From Alistipes megaguti (GTDB taxonomy: Bacteria; Bacteroidota; Bacteroidia; Bacteroidales; Rikenellaceae), in NCBI RefSeq assembly GCF_900604385.1, contig NZ_LR027382.1, positions 930,001 through 994,000 on the forward strand: a stretch of DNA of 64,000 nucleotides, written 5' to 3'. A program made the translations under genes and the position numbers. Position 1 is the stretch's first letter, and each line of letters begins with the position of its first letter. The notes beneath the pieces are model-generated. The model saw only the letters and a program-made list of their open reading frames with translations. It was not told the DNA's origin and made no database searches. Below are positions 1 through 9,959 of this stretch, in pieces.

Positions 1-47
1 TTATAAAAGATGCAGGGAAGAACAGCGATGGGTATGAAGCAAAAGTA

Positions 48-82
48 AAAGAAACGGCCTCTTTACAAGGTCGTTTCTTTGT
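48..82 (-). terminator. Rho-independent terminator after the recombinase pair
   Basis: A 13-bp stem (48-60 with 68-80, one G-T pair) closes a 7-base loop. On the minus strand it is followed by a T-rich stretch. It overlaps the stop codon of the recombinase gene ending at 63, so it ends that minus-strand operon. Confidence 0.7.
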
Positions 83-1406
83 TGTCGGACAATTGGTATC
101 CGAATCTCCTTCTTCGTTTCCTGACAATAACATCTTCTTCATACAGACCAGGAATCCGATCCATTCCGGCTGCTTTCAGCCGTTTCATGTCCTCGTCCAC
201 TTTCCTGTCAGTCACTTTGGCGTAAAGCTGCGTGGTCTCAATACGCATATGCCCCATCATTTTGCCGACTGTCTCGATTGGAACACCCAATGAAAGGGTT
301 ATATGGGTTCCGAAATTGTGTCGTGCCTTATGAAATGTAAGTTCAAATCCGTAAACTTCACCCAACTGGTGGGCGAGCATAATGAAATACGTACGACTAT
401 ACAGATTGAAGACCTTGTCATCCTTTCTCTGTTCCCGATATTTCTCTATTATCTTCAACGGAATATCCAGCAATCGGACAGAAGACAGTGTTCCTGTTTT
501 CTGGCGATGGATATGGATCCACCATGAACCGTCTTCAGATTGGGTAATATCATTTACCCTCAATTTTTTCAAATCCGTATAGGCAAGTCCGGTAAAAGTG
601 GAGAAGATGAACATATCCCTTACAAACTGAAGCTGTGGCTTCTCGACAGGTGTTGTAAGCAGTGTCTTCAGATCTTCCAGCTTTAGATGACGACTTTTCC
701 GTTTGGGCAGTTCAGGATGAAGGCGACAATACGGATCACGGCGGATTGTTCCCTGGCTGACAGCCCGCATGGTCATCTTCTTCAGCCTGTAAAGATGTTC
801 ATGCACGCTCTTCGGGCTTAAATTCCTGTCCGTCCTGAGAAAAAGTTCAAAGTCATCGTAGAACACACGGTCAAGACTACGTAGCAATACATCCTCTACG
901 CCGCGTTTTTCCTGCACGAAAGCCGAAAGGTGCTTATATGAACGTAAGTAGGAATCATAACTCTCCTTTATACGATCCACACCGATACGTTTCTTAAACT
1001 CCTCGTTATGCTCTCTGAAAAGAGCCAGCAGAGTTAGCGGTTTCTGACCGACTCCCATCACGGCATTCTTTACCTGCTCTGCCGTAATAAATCCCAGACT
1101 GTTCTTAATCCGCCTGTAATGCTCCTTGATTTCTTTGGTCAGATCATCAATAGCCCGGTTGACGGTAATGGCATTCTCACTGCGGCCGTCAGCCCGTCCT
1201 TTTTCAGGATTCCAGATGGCCGGATTGACGGATACTTTCGTTCCTATCTGTTCCCATTTGGCATCTATGCTTATCTTGCACAGCAACTGGCACGTTCCAT
1301 CCTTACGGACTTTGGTGCGGTTTATATAAAACAGTATCGCAAATGTACTGCGACGTTTGATTTCCATATTGTCAGTATTTCTTTTCATAATCCTATTTTT
1401 TGCCAT
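63..1406 (-). CDS. Tyrosine-type site-specific recombinase (distal of a pair)
   Basis: Phage-integrase-family recombinase of the Bacteroidetes type. An N-terminal arm-binding domain (about residues 15-95, beginning at MEIKRRSTF) is followed by a SAM-like core-binding domain (about 125-225) and a catalytic domain. Catalytic residues visible are Arg in STFTGLAYTDL, the HKARHNFGTH block, and Tyr in TTQLYAKVTD. The reading frame opens with TTG at 1412, but the first ATG is 1406, two bases after the upstream recombinase stop, so I use 1406. The two genes are almost certainly co-transcribed. Tandem recombinases of this kind sit at one end of Bacteroidetes conjugative and mobilizable elements (family knowledge). 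The rest of the element would lie left of the window. The exact substrate site is unknown. Confidence 0.9.
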   Translation of the reverse strand: MAKNRIMKRNTDNMEIKRRSTFAILFYINRTKVRKDGTCQLLCKISIDAKWEQIGTKVSVNPAIWNPEKGRADGRSENAITVNRAIDDLTKEIKEHYRRIKNSLGFITAEQVKNAVMGVGQKPLTLLALFREHNEEFKKRIGVDRIKESYDSYLRSYKHLSAFVQEKRGVEDVLLRSLDRVFYDDFELFLRTDRNLSPKSVHEHLYRLKKMTMRAVSQGTIRRDPYCRLHPELPKRKSRHLKLEDLKTLLTTPVEKPQLQFVRDMFIFSTFTGLAYTDLKKLRVNDITQSEDGSWWIHIHRQKTGTLSSVRLLDIPLKIIEKYREQRKDDKVFNLYSRTYFIMLAHQLGEVYGFELTFHKARHNFGTHITLSLGVPIETVGKMMGHMRIETTQLYAKVTDRKVDEDMKRLKAAGMDRIPGLYEEDVIVRKRRRRFGYQLSDNKETTL

Positions 1407-1408
1407 TG

Positions 1409-2644
1409 TCAAATAACTACAGAAAACCGCTCAGCAATTATTTTATCCAATGCTTTCGTATCTGTATCTATCTTATTGTCTGTCACCTTTGCGTAATGCT
1501 GTGTGGTCTCAATACGACTGTGCCCCAACATCTTGCTGACCGTTTCAAGCGGTACGCCATGGGAAAGTGTAATTTCTGTCGCATAGGTATGACGGGCTGC
1601 ATGGAAGACCAGCTTACGTCCTATACCGCAAATTTCGGCGATGCGTTTCAGATAACGATTCAATGAACTGTTGGAATACATGGGGAGAAGCTTTCCTTCA
1701 GGAGCCATATCGCGGTATTTTTCAATAATATGGAACGGCAGTTCCATAAGCGGTATTTCAAAATCTACACCGGTTTTCTTGCGAGAACTCCTGATCCACC
1801 AGGTACCATCTTCCGCGAGAGAAAGGTTTTCATTTGTCAGCAGACACATGTCGCTATAGGGAATACCCGTATAACAGGAAAACAGGAACATATCTCTCAC
1901 ATGATAAAGAATCTGATCATGGAGAGGTGTTGTCATAATCCTATTCAATTCTTCGGAGGTGAGATATTTCTGTTCCGGTTTCGGATGTACCGGTTCATAT
2001 CCGACAAACGGGAATACTGTTATTATACCGTCAGCAATAGCTTCTCCGACAATTGTTTTCAGTTGGACGGTAAGATTGACTATTGTGCCTGAAGCCAGAC
2101 AACATTCCGTACGTAGATACAAGTCATATTTTTCAATGAAGGAACGGTCCAATGCGGCAAAAGGGATATCTGACAGCTTATATTGCATCTGTAAAAAACG
2201 TACCAGATGATTGTAGGAATTGCGGTAAGCCCTCAATGTCTTTTCCGTACGATTGATCCCAACGCGTTTCTCGAAATTTCTAATGAAAAGTCTGAAATAG
2301 CTTAATAGGGTTTCCTGTTCCGAAGCCATACCCAAAAGTTGATGCTTTACATCCTCTGCTGTTACATCCTCACGGATTGCAGATTGTTCCGCATAGATGC
2401 CGAGCGCGGCAGCACGTATTTCATCCAGTCTGTTGTTTATGTCTCTTGCCGCAACACTTTTTCCACACGCCCGTCCGGATGACCACAATGACTGTGGCAC
2501 ACGAAACTTGACACTGAATGCTGTTTCAGAGTGCTTGCCGACAATAAGCCGTGCCATCACGGGACAGTTTCCCCTGGCATCCGCCTCGCTCTTTTTAAGG
2601 TAGAACGAAACCTTTACATCTGTCTGATTCATAATCTGTTCCAT
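1409..2644 (-). CDS. Tyrosine-type site-specific recombinase (proximal of a pair)
   Basis: Second phage-integrase-family protein, 411 aa, with the same layout: arm-binding domain (about residues 8-90), SAM-like domain (about 115-205) and catalytic domain with Arg in FSCYTGIPYSDM, the HAARHTYATE block and the nucleophile Tyr in TTQHYAKVTD. It is clearly related to, but divergent from, its downstream partner, so this is an old duplication and not a recent copy. The frame opens with TTG at 2653, but that codon lies inside the likely -7 promoter box, so ATG 2644 (MEQIMNQTD) is preferred; ATG 2632 is also possible. It is the first gene of the two-gene operon. Confidence 0.9.
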   Translation of the reverse strand: MEQIMNQTDVKVSFYLKKSEADARGNCPVMARLIVGKHSETAFSVKFRVPQSLWSSGRACGKSVAARDINNRLDEIRAAALGIYAEQSAIREDVTAEDVKHQLLGMASEQETLLSYFRLFIRNFEKRVGINRTEKTLRAYRNSYNHLVRFLQMQYKLSDIPFAALDRSFIEKYDLYLRTECCLASGTIVNLTVQLKTIVGEAIADGIITVFPFVGYEPVHPKPEQKYLTSEELNRIMTTPLHDQILYHVRDMFLFSCYTGIPYSDMCLLTNENLSLAEDGTWWIRSSRKKTGVDFEIPLMELPFHIIEKYRDMAPEGKLLPMYSNSSLNRYLKRIAEICGIGRKLVFHAARHTYATEITLSHGVPLETVSKMLGHSRIETTQHYAKVTDNKIDTDTKALDKIIAERFSVVI

Positions 2645-2650
2645 TGTTTG

Positions 2651-2658
2651 CAAAATTA
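2651..2658 (-). promoter_or_regulatory. Bacteroidetes -7 box of the recombinase operon
   Basis: Minus strand reads TAATTTTG, a full match to TAnnTTTG, ending seven bases before the ATG at 2644. No clear -33 TTTG is seen. Transcription would begin at or just before the start codon. Confidence 0.5.
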
Positions 2659-3004
2659 ACAGAGACAGAGTTAATCATCGGCATGTAAAATATCGTCAGA
2701 CATCGACAAAGCTATCACCATTGACTTCCGGAACCTATATTTTTCATATCTCAAAAAAAATAAGTACCTTCGCTAAGCCAAAATGATGAAACTGCGTTCT
2801 TTACGGTCGGAGCAGAAAGGATTTTCAAACAAATCCATACAACTGGAATGGGCAACGGATAGGTAGCAATTTTTTCGCTTAACTATTCAAAAAACGGCTT
2901 CAAAGCACACATTTACAAATGCGGAATAATGCTGCGTATCTCCCTGAAAGCCCAATAGTTTACATTATTCTTCCTAAATCCATCCGAAATCGGGCGAGTT
3001 TTAC
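2659..3004. other. Intergenic gap between recombinases and recG
   Basis: AT-rich compared with the following core genes. It holds a 27-codon plus-strand ORF at 2783-2866 (starts MMKLRSLRSE) preceded by a promoter-like TACCTTCG near 2765-2772. I do not recognise this peptide; it may be a gene scar or part of the mobile element end. An attachment site for the left-hand element may lie here, but the partner end is outside the window so none can be shown. Confidence 0.4.
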
Positions 3005-3012
3005 TATCTTTG
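3005..3012 (+). promoter_or_regulatory. Bacteroidetes -7 box of recG
   Basis: TATCTTTG matches TAnnTTTG and ends five bases before the proposed GTG start of recG. The transcript would be leaderless or nearly so. Confidence 0.55.
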
Positions 3013-3017
3013 TCTTC

Positions 3018-5129
<2,112 letters not shown>

Positions 5130-5177
5130 TATAATGCTCCCTAAACCCGTTTATTCCCCACAAAGAGACACCTTGCA

Positions 5178-5975
5178 ATGAAACGATTTCTGTTCAGCAT
5201 ACTCCTCGCGGCAGCCGTCTCGCCCCTCTTCGCCCAGTTCTACCATCCGGGCGAAGAACTCTTCTACCGCGTGAGCTACAAGGCCAAGATGTTCCCCAAT
5301 ACCGAAGTCGGCGCCGTCGAGATCCGAACCTCCGAGGAGCGGAGCGACGGCCGCAACTTCTACAAGGTCGAAGGCATCGGCCGTACACTGCCCACCTACC
5401 GCTGGTTCTACAACCTCGAGGATATCTATACGGTCTGGATCGACAATCAAACGCTGCGTCCGGTCCGCTTCGTGAGCGACCTGCGCGAGGGTGACTACAC
5501 CTTCCAGAGTTACTACACCTACCTCTGGCCCGACTCCACGGTCCACACCCGCTGGAGAAGCCGGCAGCGCCCCTTCCAAGAAAAGAACATGGCGCTGACC
5601 AACGAGAGCATGGACGCCATCTCGCTCTTCTTCAACCTCCGTTCGGCCGAGGCCGAGGACTTCCGCGTCGACGAGGTCGGGACCCTGCAGATGATCCTGC
5701 AGGACACCATCAAGCACATCCACTACCGCTATCTGGGACGCGAAAACAAGAAGATCCGCAACATGGGCCGGTTCCGCACGCTGAAGTTCGAATGCCAGCT
5801 GGGAACCACCGAGGGATACTCGTTCACCGACGGCACAATCTTCACCATCTGGATCTCCGACGACCGGAACAAGATCCCGCTCTATATCGAGTCCCCGGTC
5901 AAGATCGGCAGCATTCAGGCCTATATCTCCGGGTTCAAGGGGCTCAAGTATCCTCTCGAAAGCCGGATCCGGTAA
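5178..5975 (+). CDS. DUF3108 family exported protein
   Basis: 265-aa protein with a clear signal peptide (MKRFLFSILLAAAVSPLFAQ, cleavage near residue 20). The rest matches the DUF3108 pattern: an N-terminal FYHPGEELFYRVSYK strand, a central RPVRFVSDLREGDYTFQSYY segment, and a C-terminal IWISDDRNKIPLYIESPVKIGSIQAYI block. The family is periplasmic or outer-membrane-associated in Bacteroidetes and has no established biochemical role; a lipid- or LolA-like beta fold is sometimes suggested. It starts 48 bases after recG and may share its transcript. Immediately downstream is a purine-rich tract, not a recognisable terminator. Confidence 0.85.
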   Translation: MKRFLFSILLAAAVSPLFAQFYHPGEELFYRVSYKAKMFPNTEVGAVEIRTSEERSDGRNFYKVEGIGRTLPTYRWFYNLEDIYTVWIDNQTLRPVRFVSDLREGDYTFQSYYTYLWPDSTVHTRWRSRQRPFQEKNMALTNESMDAISLFFNLRSAEAEDFRVDEVGTLQMILQDTIKHIHYRYLGRENKKIRNMGRFRTLKFECQLGTTEGYSFTDGTIFTIWISDDRNKIPLYIESPVKIGSIQAYISGFKGLKYPLESRIR

Positions 5976-6118
5976 GCCCGGGAGGGAGCCAAAGGGCCGG
6001 GAAGCCAGGGGGGGGGAAGAGCCGGAGGACTGGGGAGCCGGAGGACTGAGGAACCGGATGGCCGACGGGACGGAGCAAACCACTCCGGCACCACGAACGG
6101 CAGCCCCGGCAACAAAAA
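5976..6118 (+). repeat. Purine-rich low-complexity intergenic tract with a G9 run
   Basis: The plus strand is strongly G/A-biased and contains nine consecutive G at 6008-6016 and imperfect copies of a GAGCCGGAGGACTG unit around 6020-6058. No gene or hairpin explains it. Similar tracts recur after other plus-strand genes in this window. Confidence 0.6.
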
Positions 6119-6168
6119 GTGTTGCAAACTATCCTCCGACAACGGCTTTCAGATTCCGCTTTTTTTCA

Positions 6169-6176
6169 TATCTTTG
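6169..6176 (+). promoter_or_regulatory. Bacteroidetes -7 box
   Basis: TATCTTTG with a TTTC element at 6147-6150 (18-base spacer). It would give a leader of about 110 bases before the ATG at 6290. Confidence 0.6.
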
Positions 6177-6289
6177 CCCGTAAGTATCGACAACACCCCG
6201 GTCCGGTTGCCGAAACCGCCCGCAAACCCGATCCAATCCGGCAAAACGGAGCGAAACAGGCAAATTTCGAACCGCTAAAACCAACCTTT

Positions 6290-7225
6290 ATGGAAAACAA
6301 ACAGGGATACGATCCTTCGGATTTCGAAGACGACGACTTCTCGACACCGCAGCCCGATGCCGGAAAGTCCATCCGCGGCTATCGCATCGTCATTATCATC
6401 CTTTCGGTTATTCTGGTGGCCCTCTCGGCCCTCTACTTCGGCATCCACCGCCAGCAGATGATCGACAACGAACTGCTGCGCGCCGACCGCGACTCGATCC
6501 AGAGCGATCTGGGCCGGCTGATGACCGACTACGACAACCTCCAGATCTCCAACGACTCGATCTCCCGCGGCCTGGACATCGAACGCGAACGTGCCGATTC
6601 GCTCATGACCCGACTCAAAAAGGAGCGTTCGTGGAACCTCGCCAAGATCAAACAGTATGAAAAGGAGGTCGGTACGCTGCGTACGATCATGAAGGGATAC
6701 GTCCGCCAGATCGACTCGCTCAATACGCTCAACAAACAGCTCATCAAGGAGAACGTCGGATACCGCAAGGAGATCTCCACGGCCCGCCTGCGCGCCGAAA
6801 TGGCCGAGGAAAAGGCCGCAGAGCTCGACAACAAGGTCAAGGTCGGCGCCGTACTCCGCGCCCGCGACATCCGCCTCTCGGCCCTCAACAGCCGCAGCAA
6901 CCCCGTTTCACGCATCAAGAACGCCTCGCGCCTGCGCGTCGACTTCGTCCTCTCGGCCAACGAACTCGCCACGCCCGGAAACAAGGCCATCTACGTGCGC
7001 ATCACCTCCCCGGACGGCTATGTGCTGACCACCGAGCAGATGCCCACCTTCGAATTCGAGGGCGAACGACTCAGCTACTCGGCCATGCGTGAGGTCGACT
7101 ACCAGAATCAGGACCTCGAGGTAGGCATCTACTTCAATTCGACGGGTTTCGCCGCCGGAACCTACTCCGTCGAGCTCTACTGCGAAGGCCGTCTGATCGG
7201 TCAGACGCAGGTCGTCATGAAATAA
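6290..7225 (+). CDS. Membrane-anchored coiled-coil protein, unknown function
   Basis: 311-aa protein. An acidic N-terminal cytoplasmic segment (about residues 1-28) is followed by one transmembrane helix (YRIVIIILSVILVALSALYF, about 31-50). A long coiled coil comes next (about 55-185, rich in E/K/L/R heptads). A C-terminal beta-rich domain (about 190-311) contains RVDFVLSANELATPGNKAIY and GIYFNSTGFAAGTYSVELYC. Bacteroidetes carry similar 'DUF-type' tail-anchored coiled-coil proteins of unknown role; an envelope or periplasmic scaffold is only a guess. The frame is open 57 codons upstream, but that part overlaps the promoter and has no protein character, so ATG 6290 is chosen. A strong terminator follows. 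Confidence 0.8.
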   Translation: MENKQGYDPSDFEDDDFSTPQPDAGKSIRGYRIVIIILSVILVALSALYFGIHRQQMIDNELLRADRDSIQSDLGRLMTDYDNLQISNDSISRGLDIERERADSLMTRLKKERSWNLAKIKQYEKEVGTLRTIMKGYVRQIDSLNTLNKQLIKENVGYRKEISTARLRAEMAEEKAAELDNKVKVGAVLRARDIRLSALNSRSNPVSRIKNASRLRVDFVLSANELATPGNKAIYVRITSPDGYVLTTEQMPTFEFEGERLSYSAMREVDYQNQDLEVGIYFNSTGFAAGTYSVELYCEGRLIGQTQVVMK

Positions 7226-7256
7226 CGGCCGCACGAAATGAAGCGGCTGCATCGGA

Positions 7257-7293
7257 CATGCTGCCGACCCGAAAAGGTCGGCAGCATCTTTGC
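7257..7293 (+). terminator. Terminator after the coiled-coil gene
   Basis: A 10-bp GC-rich stem (GCTGCCGACC pairing with GGTCGGCAGC) with a six-base loop is followed by ATCTTT, about 35 bases after the stop codon. Confidence 0.7.
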
Positions 7294-7553
7294 ACAACTG
7301 CTGCGACCCGTCGGAGAACACCCCGCATTCTTCCTCTTCGCAGCCCTCGTTCCCGACATTCTCTGACATTCTCTACGCTGTCAGCCAGGAGGAGATGAGC
7401 TTCTTCATCGACCGCAACCTGGTGCTCTGGGAGACCAACCCACAGGAGAGCAGCGAATTCCTGAAGACCTACAGCACCTCGACGAGCTGCATTCTGCTGA
7501 CGCTCTTCTTCCTGCTGCTGGTGGCCGAACACGACACCCTGATCCGGGAATAG
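7290..7553 (+). CDS. Small hypothetical protein with one membrane segment (doubtful)
   Basis: 87-codon ORF isolated between two terminators (7257-7293 and 7592-7624). The first 28 residues are low-complexity, then comes an amphipathic stretch and a hydrophobic segment (CILLTLFFLLLVAE, about residues 67-80). I do not recognise it. The presence of a bidirectional terminator right after it suggests a plus-strand transcript ends here, which favours a gene or a gene remnant over noise. It could be the relic of a larger membrane protein. Confidence 0.3.
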   Translation: MHNCCDPSENTPHSSSSQPSFPTFSDILYAVSQEEMSFFIDRNLVLWETNPQESSEFLKTYSTSTSCILLTLFFLLLVAEHDTLIRE

Positions 7554-7591
7554 CCCTCCGACGGCACGCAACGGGGCCCGCTCCAGAACAG

Positions 7592-7624
7592 AAAAACCCT
7601 GCAACGTCAAGTTGCAGGGTTTTT
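7592..7624. terminator. Bidirectional terminator between convergent genes
   Basis: A perfect 14-bp stem (AAAAACCCTGCAAC with its complement) around a GTCAA loop carries A-run and T-run on either side, so it can stop transcripts from both strands. Confidence 0.85.
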
Positions 7625-7650
7625 CCATACGAAAGGGCGCGGCTTCCGAA

Positions 7651-8724
7651 TCAGCGGATGCCGCACTTGCGCAGCACCTTCAGCAGTTCGGGCTGCAGAT
7701 TCTGCGCCCAGCGCCAGTAGCCCAGATCCGAAGGGTGGGTACCGTCGGCCGAGGTGACATGGTCGGTGCCCGTCAGATCCCGGGCGTCGATGAAATAGAC
7801 GTTGTCGAACTGCTCCATGGCCCGGGCCATCATCTCGCGGGCCGCCGCACGCTTGGCCTCCTCGCGGGCCCGGCTCCCGAGGTTGAAGTTGCCGCTCTCA
7901 CGGTAGATCGTCTGCACGAAGATCAGCGGCGTCGCGGGCAGTTTTTCGCGGATACGGGCAATGAAGGGGATCAGCCGCTCGCGGATCATCTCCGCGCCCG
8001 GATTCGAGAAGCCGTCGAAGACCATCGCATCGGCATCCTTCACGTCGGCCAGGTAATCGGCAAAATAGGGCTGCAGCTTGCAGTTGCCGCTGCAGGCAAT
8101 GCTGCAGAAATAGAGCCCCGTGTTGCGCTCGATCTGCATCGGGTAGCTCATTCCCGCGCGGCTCGTGCTCACGCCGTGCGTGAAGCTCGATCCGAAGATC
8201 ACGATCTTGTGCTGGAAAGGGTTCTCCATCGGCGTGATTGTCGCCGCGGAGTCCACGCCGATCTGCAGCGACAACAGTTCGCTGTAGTTGGGCAGATACA
8301 ACAGGCACTCCTTCTGCGTGGTGTCCATCTCCTGGATGAGCGTGAATGTCCGACCGCGCCTGCCGGCCGCCTGCGACGCCGCATAGAGCCATTCACCATC
8401 CTTGCGGATATAGAGGTCGAATCCCTCCGAGGCGACACGCGGCGTGCTCGTCCCGCCGTAAACGAACGACGAATAGACCGGGCGCATGTCGAGACGGCTG
8501 GAATTGGTCTTGAACACCAGCGCAAGACCCGCCGGACAGCGGACCTGCTGGTTCTCCGAGGCGGTGAAGCCCTTGTAGAGGGTCGTGTCGATCCGATGAT
8601 AGGGGTGCTGGGTCGGCAGCGCCTTGCCGATCAGTGTCAGTTGCGTCGCATCAACGAAGCGCACCTGGGCTCCCGCGACGGCGGCCGTCAGCAGTACGGC
8701 GGCCAACAGAATCACTTTTTTCAT
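7651..8724 (-). CDS. Exported SGNH/GDSL-type esterase with N-terminal beta domain
   Basis: 357-aa secreted protein with signal peptide MKKVILLAAVLLTAAVAGAQ. The first half (about residues 20-170) is a beta-rich domain of the kind preceding SGNH hydrolases in Bacteroidetes. The catalytic half starts with the block-I serine motif IFGSSFTHG (about 185-193), and ends with the Asp-His dyad in DGTHPSDLGYW. Such enzymes remove acyl groups from carbohydrates or other esters; the substrate is unknown. The frame is open 19 codons upstream, but ATG 8724 gives the signal peptide. It lies downstream of, and probably separate from, the ROK kinase gene because a terminator sits between them. Confidence 0.85.
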   Translation of the reverse strand: MKKVILLAAVLLTAAVAGAQVRFVDATQLTLIGKALPTQHPYHRIDTTLYKGFTASENQQVRCPAGLALVFKTNSSRLDMRPVYSSFVYGGTSTPRVASEGFDLYIRKDGEWLYAASQAAGRRGRTFTLIQEMDTTQKECLLYLPNYSELLSLQIGVDSAATITPMENPFQHKIVIFGSSFTHGVSTSRAGMSYPMQIERNTGLYFCSIACSGNCKLQPYFADYLADVKDADAMVFDGFSNPGAEMIRERLIPFIARIREKLPATPLIFVQTIYRESGNFNLGSRAREEAKRAAAREMMARAMEQFDNVYFIDARDLTGTDHVTSADGTHPSDLGYWRWAQNLQPELLKVLRKCGIR

Positions 8725-8779
8725 GGTCTCTTTCAGTAGTTGTGGGTTGTTAGGGTCGATTCCTGAATTTTCAAATTCC

Positions 8780-8808
8780 AAAAAGGGCGGAGTCCGAAAA
8801 CTCCGCCC
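8780..8808 (-). terminator. Terminator after the ROK kinase gene
   Basis: A 9-bp stem (GGGCGGAGT with ACTCCGCCC, 8785-8808) has an A-run on its left side, giving a T-run on the minus strand about 22 bases after the ROK gene stop. Confidence 0.7.
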
Positions 8809-8830
8809 GTCATTCCTTCCGATCGAAGGC

Positions 8831-9841
8831 TTACTGGATATGTCCCTCCTGCTGCCAGATCAGCGCCGAGGCGCCCAGAATGGCGGCATTCTTGCCCTGA
8901 ATGCCGCTCGGCAGCAGCTTCACCTTGTTCTTGAAGACGAAGAGCATGTTCTCCTCCATGTACCACTGCGTGGGTTCGAAGAGCAGTTTGCCCGCCTTCG
9001 ACAGGCCGCCGAAGAGGAAGATCGCCTCCGGCGAGGTGATCGTCACCACGTCGGCCAGCGCCCGGCCCAGCATCTCGCCCGTAAAGCGGAAGGCCTCCTT
9101 GGCGATGGGGTCCCCCTGCTCGGCGGCGGCCGAAATCATCGAGGCGTCGAAATCGTCGAAGGCAATGCTGCGCAGCTTGCTGGGAACATTCATCCGGGCC
9201 ATCAGCTCGAAGGCCGTACGCTTGATGCCCGTCGCCGAAACGTAGGTCTCCAGGCAGCCCCGCCGTCCGCATCCGCACTCACGACCGTTGCGCTCGACTA
9301 TGACGTGGCCGAATTCACCGGCAAAACCGTCGTGTCCGTAGATCATCTCGCCGTTGGAGACAAAACCCGAACCCAGGCCCGTACCGAGCGTAATCATCAC
9401 GAAATCCTTCATCCCCTTGGCATTGCCGTAGATCATCTCACCGATGGTGGCGGCGTTGGCGTCGTTGGTCACGACGGTCTTCACGCCGTTGAAGCGGCGC
9501 GAAATGTCGTCGGCCAGCGGGAAGATCCGACGAGACTCGTCGGGATTGGAATCCCCCTCGCGAAATTTCCACAGGTTGGCCGGAGACTCGATCGTCCCCT
9601 TGTGGAAGTTGGCGTTGGGGGCGCCGATGCCGATACCCGCCAGTTCATACTCGAACGACAGACTCTGCGCCAGGGCCCGGAGCGAATCGCAAAGTTCCTC
9701 GACATAGGCCGGATAATCATCCACACAGGGATATTTCTTGGTCGAGATGACCGATTCGGCATACAGATCGCCGTTCTCGTCCACCAGACCAAAGGCGGTG
9801 TTGATACCTCCGATATCCACACCGATAGCGAGTTTTTTCAT
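8831..9841 (-). CDS. ROK family sugar kinase (glucokinase type)
   Basis: 336-aa cytoplasmic kinase that phosphorylates a hexose, probably glucose or an amino sugar. It begins with the ATP-phosphate motif GVDIGGINTAFGLVDENG, has a catalytic-type Asp in VTNDANAATIGE (about 130-141), the LGTGLGSGFV loop, and the ROK zinc-binding cysteine cluster in NGRECGCGRRGCLETY preceded by His in EFGHV. No N-terminal helix-turn-helix is present, so it is a kinase and not a NagC/XylR-type repressor. ATG 9841 is the start because upstream codons cross the promoter. It is transcribed divergently from the polyprenyl synthase gene. Confidence 0.92.
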   Translation of the reverse strand: MKKLAIGVDIGGINTAFGLVDENGDLYAESVISTKKYPCVDDYPAYVEELCDSLRALAQSLSFEYELAGIGIGAPNANFHKGTIESPANLWKFREGDSNPDESRRIFPLADDISRRFNGVKTVVTNDANAATIGEMIYGNAKGMKDFVMITLGTGLGSGFVSNGEMIYGHDGFAGEFGHVIVERNGRECGCGRRGCLETYVSATGIKRTAFELMARMNVPSKLRSIAFDDFDASMISAAAEQGDPIAKEAFRFTGEMLGRALADVVTITSPEAIFLFGGLSKAGKLLFEPTQWYMEENMLFVFKNKVKLLPSGIQGKNAAILGASALIWQQEGHIQ

Positions 9842-9876
9842 GATTTTATCTTTGGTTAAAGTTCGATTTATCCTCT

Positions 9877-9907
9877 CAAAGTTAAAGGAAAATTCGGCCA
9901 TTCCAAA
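9877..9907 (-). promoter_or_regulatory. Promoter of the ROK kinase gene
   Basis: Minus strand carries TTTG (9904-9907), a 19-base spacer and TAACTTTG (9877-9884), a full match to the Bacteroidetes -33/-7 consensus. The leader would be about 30 bases. Confidence 0.75.
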
Positions 9908-9916
9908 GTTTTTTCC

Positions 9917-9924
9917 TATTTTTG
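9917..9924 (+). promoter_or_regulatory. -7 box of the polyprenyl synthase gene
   Basis: TATTTTTG matches TAnnTTTG and lies 35 bases before the ATG at 9960. It overlaps the divergent ROK promoter region, so the two promoters may compete. Confidence 0.55.
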
Positions 9925-9959
9925 GGTCAACTTTGATCCGAAAAAAACGTCCCGAAACC

